DNA from: CAYGZQ01 sp964354375 [NCBI: uncultured Planctomycetota bacterium]
GTDB taxonomy: Bacteria; JAJVIF01; JAPKYR01
Direction: 5' to 3'
NCBI GenBank assembly: GCA_964354375.1
Contig: CAYGZQ010000014.1
Span: forward strand, 33,773 to 71,748
DNA: 37,976 bases
Of the stretch, positions 35,301 to 37,976 are shown piece after piece. The notes beneath the pieces were generated by a model. That model ran no database searches. It saw nothing but the letters and a program-made list of their open reading frames with translations, and was not told the origin of the DNA. Each line of letters begins with the position of its first letter. The stretch's first letter is position 1. A program made the translations under genes and the position numbers.

Positions 35301-36671
35301 GACAGCGGCTGGGCGGACGTCTGGGGCGGTGCAAACAATGACTACGGGCAGGAAGTGGCCACCGACGCGTACGGCAACACCTACGTGACCGGCTATCTGG
35401 GGGCTTCGCCCACCTCTGCCGTGGCATTCCTGAGAAAATACAGTCCCGCAGGCAGCTTGGTGTGGAGCAATACATGGGGCGCGGAGGGATCAGCCATCGG
35501 CAACGGTGTCGCAGTCGACACCGACTATAACATCTATGTGACCGGCAGGTTCTACGGGACCGACGTGGACATGGACCCGGGTCCGGGCACCGCGCTGCGT
35601 ACGTCCGACGCCAACGGTGACATTTTCCTGAGCAGATTCGGGCCATCCGGAAACTTCTCCTATGTGAAAACCTGGGGAGGCTACACCGATTGGTGCGGCG
35701 AAGCCGGCACGGATCTTCTCATTAACGGCACTGACCTCTACGTGACCGGCTACTTCACCGGAACAAACGTGGACTTCGATCCCGGCGCAGGGTCCTATCT
35801 CCGCAGCTCGAACGGCGGCTCGGATGCGTTCTTGTCCAAGTTCAACACCAGCGGCGCATTCAGTTGGGCAGGCAGTTGGGGCGGGACTGACGCGTCCTAC
35901 GGCGACGAGAGTCACGGAATGGGCTTTGAGAGCGGGGGAGACATAGTTGTCATGGGCCGCTTCTTCGGCACGAACGTGGACTTTGACCCCGATGCAGCCG
36001 GAACAACCTTCAAATCCTCGCTCGGCGGCTCCGACGCATTCATGGTCTGGTTTGACTATACCGGCGATTTCAGGGGCGTCTGGACCTGGGGCGGAACGGG
36101 GTACGACTCCGCTGAATCCATCATGATGGGCGCAGGCGGCTATTACACGGCCGGCTACTTCGAAGGAACAAACGTCGACTTCGATCCCGGCGCCGGGACT
36201 GATCTGAAGAGCTCCTCGGGTTCATCGGATGCCTTCCTCTGCAGATTTAACGGCCTGCTCGTGTATCAATGGGCACGCACCTGGGGAGGGACCTCATACG
36301 ATACAGCCATGGGCTTGACCACCGACGACTACCCGGTTGTCACAGGATATTATTCCTCAGAAGTCGACTTCGATCCCGGGACCGGAACAGACCTTCACAC
36401 CTCCAACGGCGGTTACGATGCTTACTGGAGCAACTTCGATCCGGACGGCGGCTTCCTGGGAGCCGGAACCTGGGGCGGATCCGAGAACGACCTCGGATGC
36501 GCTATCTGCAGGTCCGACGACTACAGGATATTTATCGCCGGCGCGATGAGCAGCAGCTTGGTGGAGTTTGCACCGACGGGGGCGCCCTGCTTCGATGATT
36601 CCGACATTCACAGCACCACTGGCGGCAGCGACGCGTTCCTGGTCAAGTACATGCCCGACGGCTGCTGGTGA
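32340..36671 (+). CDS. LWG-family lipoprotein with six PNGGE repeats and an SBBP propeller
   Basis: This is 1,443 residues. Lipobox ILAVSC follows a 22-residue signal. About 50-400 is the shared LWG domain (LWGYYDFF, IKHPL, YDGYDVRGIFIGNG, WFNPTEF, YKYF). About 411-987 holds six repeats of about 95 residues, each opening PNGGE or similar, with ITW in the middle and DESDADF at the close, like the bacterial Kre9/KNH-type beta-sandwich family. From about 988 to the end are about seven beta-propeller blades of SBBP type (GQEVATDAYGNTYVTGY, repeated TWGG, and NVDFDPGAG motifs). The start at 32340 has AGGAG 9 nt upstream. Surface exposure and ligand binding are inferred. Confidence 0.9.
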   Translation: MNRQIAFLMAGILISILAVSCSGGDTPISPSGQQEPTQDLTAGADRAAQVGANLWGYYDFFLDIQNKKIEAVPNRSVGFSANVVKFLNNDPAGLQVKFNGTSPGTGYIDIDMDITIKHPLSDNAYDGYDVRGIFIGNGSSSLAYNSDLIVPVSGTDQMLLNADGYSRWFNPTEFLVPKIFGYIPGKVASKGYTGTATLIPYKYFCEGLSATDYCWGYLASGSPNAGYFLAGTSNTRNYIIRFPIPLPGVKYNYAVVANWSGTAPQFHPSHAPEAVAVKVDDESTLYYVDETTKGGKLILDIGVFDWDAELTGGVMEDYTVFVESTVLSSVHELDTAEMTPSSIGDHWFTYHVEIPADNVLGIDGNEMWVVVEDGTADYTNPLGVPNSADGDKIAACFRRSLTVSDVEPKGIQVTVPNGGEQWKVQGSGDITWTADGDVQNVQIKLSLNSGADYTIEISNSTPNDGTFTWDPIPLGALGDNNRVRITDMDDSSVFDESDADFSVTLPTIEVTSPNGGECWIAGYEETITWVADPAIDNVTILLSLNSGADYGAMVIDSTPNDGEFVWNNVLGDYAGSTCRIKVQDETYPIQIFDESDADFEIGLPEIQVVTPNGGEKWKVDSTHDITWTSDPVIQNVYIYLSLNGGEYYSYVLAGPIPDTGSWQWDSIIESYISSDCRIEVVSAEIPQAFDESDADFEIYDQPILLTYPNGGEIWKVGGTYDITWEADPSILNVKIEVSEDSGGSYPYTIVDSTPNDGEWLDGPLPEDAIGEWRMKISDVDNPAVYDESDGDYSIIDAWIDLTSPNGGEELPVGSDFEITWECSETGGTVYIIYTKDDFDTDFHDIAPAAPNTGSYLWTDIPNDVSGTVKVGLEFSDLFLRDSSDDYFAIGEPQPSITVTSPNGWEYLRANHDFEITWESNGVTGPVNIWYSKDDFQSDVIYIITTPNDGSVMWDPIPYDPSDTVKIKVESSDDPGINDVSNNNFHLTDSGWADVWGGANNDYGQEVATDAYGNTYVTGYLGASPTSAVAFLRKYSPAGSLVWSNTWGAEGSAIGNGVAVDTDYNIYVTGRFYGTDVDMDPGPGTALRTSDANGDIFLSRFGPSGNFSYVKTWGGYTDWCGEAGTDLLINGTDLYVTGYFTGTNVDFDPGAGSYLRSSNGGSDAFLSKFNTSGAFSWAGSWGGTDASYGDESHGMGFESGGDIVVMGRFFGTNVDFDPDAAGTTFKSSLGGSDAFMVWFDYTGDFRGVWTWGGTGYDSAESIMMGAGGYYTAGYFEGTNVDFDPGAGTDLKSSSGSSDAFLCRFNGLLVYQWARTWGGTSYDTAMGLTTDDYPVVTGYYSSEVDFDPGTGTDLHTSNGGYDAYWSNFDPDGGFLGAGTWGGSENDLGCAICRSDDYRIFIAGAMSSSLVEFAPTGAPCFDDSDIHSTTGGSDAFLVKYMPDGCW

Positions 36672-36685
36672 TTTCAGAAGGCGAC

Positions 36686-36710
36686 CCGTGCTCCGGACCC
36701 CGGACCACGG
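36686..36710 (+). terminator. Likely terminator hairpin after the SBBP lipoprotein gene
   Basis: CCGTG-C-TCCGG (686-696) pairs with CCGGA-C-CACGG (700-710), ten base pairs with one C-C mismatch and a 3-nt loop, 15 nt after the stop. A loosely T-rich stretch (AATTTGTCTT) follows. Confidence 0.45.
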
Positions 36711-36781
36711 TGAATTTGTCTTGCGGCGGTTGTGCAAACTCAGCACTGCCATGTCAGCGTGTGAGTCATCAGTCTATGTAG

Positions 36782-36787
36782 TATAAT
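36782..36787 (+). promoter_or_regulatory. Consensus -10 before the last lipoprotein gene
   Basis: TATAAT is perfect. The 17-bp-spaced hexamer GTGTGA matches the -35 poorly. The leader would be about 16 nt, leaving room for AGGAGG just before the ATG. Confidence 0.35.
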
Positions 36788-36809
36788 TGACGCACTTAGG
36801 AGGGCCGAA

Positions 36810-37976
36810 ATGAACAGATGGTTGGCGTCAGTCGCGGCTGCCTCGCTTATTGCTATCCTCTCAGTGGGCTGTGCAGGCAGCAATAGGAACCCGGTCTCAC
36901 CGGACGGTCAACAGGAGCGGCTCCAGGATCTGACGGCAGGAGCGGATCGGACCGCACAGGCCGGACCCGTACTTTGGGGCTACTATGATTTTTTCGTCGA
37001 CATCGAGAACAGGAAAATCGAGGCGGTCCCGAATCGATCCGTCGGATTCTCCGCCAACGTAGTGAAGTTCCTGAACAACGATCCGGCAGGTCTGCAGGTG
37101 AAGTTCAACGGGACCTCACCGGGAGCGGGCTACATCGACATCGATATGGACATCACGATCAAGCACCCGCTGAGCGACCATGAGTACGACGGCTACGATG
37201 TCAGGGGCATCTTCATCGGGAACGGCTCGGTCAGCCTGGAGTACAATACGGACCTCATATGTCCGGTTAGCGGCACCGACCAGATTCTCCTCAACGCCGA
37301 CGGCTACACGCGCTGGTTCAACCCGACCGAGTTCTTTATTCCGAAGATATTCGGTTACATCCCGGGCAAGCTCGCATCGAAAGACTACACAGGAACGGCG
37401 ACGCTGAACCCGTACAAGTACTTCGGGGAGCATTTCGGAGCAACCGACAATCTCTGGGAATATCTGAGCTCAGGAAACGCGAATGTCGGCTACTTTCTCG
37501 CCGGCACATCGGACACCCGCAATTACATCATTCGGTTCCCCATCCCTCTCCCCGGTGTCAAATACGGCTACGCTGTCGTGGCCAACTGGAGTGGCGCAGC
37601 TCCGCAGTTTCATCCTTCTCACGCTCCGGAGGGGGTGGGAGTTTCAATCGTTGACAACAGCGACGTCTGGTACGTCGATGACACACACAAGGGCGGAGAC
37701 CTGGTCCTCGACATCACCGTCTTCGACTGGGACGCCGAGCTCACCGGCGGCGTGATGGAGGATTACGCGATCTACATCGAGTCGACGGTCCTCAGTGCCC
37801 CCTGTCAGCTTGATGCTGCGGAGATGACCCCCACCGGTGGATCGGAGAACTGGTCGACATATCACGTCGAGATCCCGGCAGATAATGTCACGGGGACGGA
37901 AGGCAACGAGATGTGGGTCGTCGTCGAGGACTCGAACGCCGACTACACGAACCCGCTTGGCGTGCCCAATTCAGCC
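36810..37976 (+). CDS. LWG-family lipoprotein, cut by the window end
   Basis: 389 codons with no stop before the right edge. It opens MNRWLASVAAASLIAILSVG and then Cys, a clear lipobox, with TTAGGAGGG upstream. The frame then gives LWGYYDFFVDIE, YDGYDVRGIFIGNG, WFNPTEFFIPKIFGY, ATLNPYKYF and VFDWDAELTGGVMEDY, the same order as the preceding gene, so it is a tandem paralogue. The first 389 codons match the LWG domain of its neighbour throughout; the C-terminal part, which differs most between family members, lies outside. Nucleotide identity is very high in a stretch near codon 70, suggesting a recent duplication or conversion. Confidence 0.9.
   Translation, partial: MNRWLASVAAASLIAILSVGCAGSNRNPVSPDGQQERLQDLTAGADRTAQAGPVLWGYYDFFVDIENRKIEAVPNRSVGFSANVVKFLNNDPAGLQVKFNGTSPGAGYIDIDMDITIKHPLSDHEYDGYDVRGIFIGNGSVSLEYNTDLICPVSGTDQILLNADGYTRWFNPTEFFIPKIFGYIPGKLASKDYTGTATLNPYKYFGEHFGATDNLWEYLSSGNANVGYFLAGTSDTRNYIIRFPIPLPGVKYGYAVVANWSGAAPQFHPSHAPEGVGVSIVDNSDVWYVDDTHKGGDLVLDITVFDWDAELTGGVMEDYAIYIESTVLSAPCQLDAAEMTPTGGSENWSTYHVEIPADNVTGTEGNEMWVVVEDSNADYTNPLGVPNSA

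Overview
The window looks like a chromosomal segment of a flagellated, diderm (Gram-negative-type), high-GC, probably uncultivated bacterium. The grounds are several lipobox lipoproteins, a predicted outer-membrane barrel, a fliG-fliH-fliI-fliJ-motE flagellar block, and very large secreted proteins built from IPT/TIG, PNGGE and SBBP-type repeats. I cannot assign the phylum from sequence alone. Housekeeping genes (acpS, plsC, dapB, uppS, frr, pyrH, pfkA) are interleaved with lineage-specific surface genes. I see no phage, transposase or CRISPR.

Layout. 1-335: repeat-rich, no gene. 336-2209: a TPR lipoprotein, a VOC-fold protein and a membrane zinc-ribbon protein (+). 2350-12000 (-): a predicted outer-membrane barrel protein, and upstream of it in the same apparent operon a 2,519-residue secreted protein with ten IPT-like domains followed by five coiled-coil modules bounded by Cys clusters. 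12001-12408: a cluster of small hairpins. 12409-13030 (-): acpS and tRNA-Val(UAC) with its promoter. 13103-15349 (-): a membrane-anchored alkaline-phosphatase-superfamily enzyme. 15488-17996 (+): a multi-pass membrane protein, plsC and dapB. 18006-20287 (-): pyrH-frr-uppS. 20447-21406 (+): ATP-type pfkA, convergent with a xylose-isomerase-like gene and a xylulokinase-like gene (21403-24064, -). 24285-28730 (+): the flagellar export and motor block. 28749-32003 (-): a hemerythrin-domain protein and an 881-residue lipoprotein. 32340 to the right edge (+): two further lipoproteins of the same family, the last cut by the window end.

How the genes may work together. pyrH, frr and uppS keep a conserved bacterial order. 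FliG is the rotor switch; FliH, FliI and FliJ are the export ATPase complex; the last flagellar gene resembles the MotE motor chaperone. The kinase-isomerase pair suggests pentose use feeding glycolysis (pfkA). The most unusual content is the cell-surface set: the giant IPT/coiled-coil protein with its neighbouring barrel, and three paralogous lipoproteins sharing an N-terminal domain I cannot name (centred on LWG, HP, YDG[YF]DVRG, WNPTEF and YKYF motifs) but carrying different C-terminal repeat arrays. One lipoprotein carries an IPT domain of the same style as the giant protein, linking the two sets.

Several starts recur with one promoter pattern: a TTG-beginning -35, 17 bp, then a TAGAAT-like -10. 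This helps place starts, most notably for the xylulokinase gene, whose natural start codon appears to be ATC at 24064.
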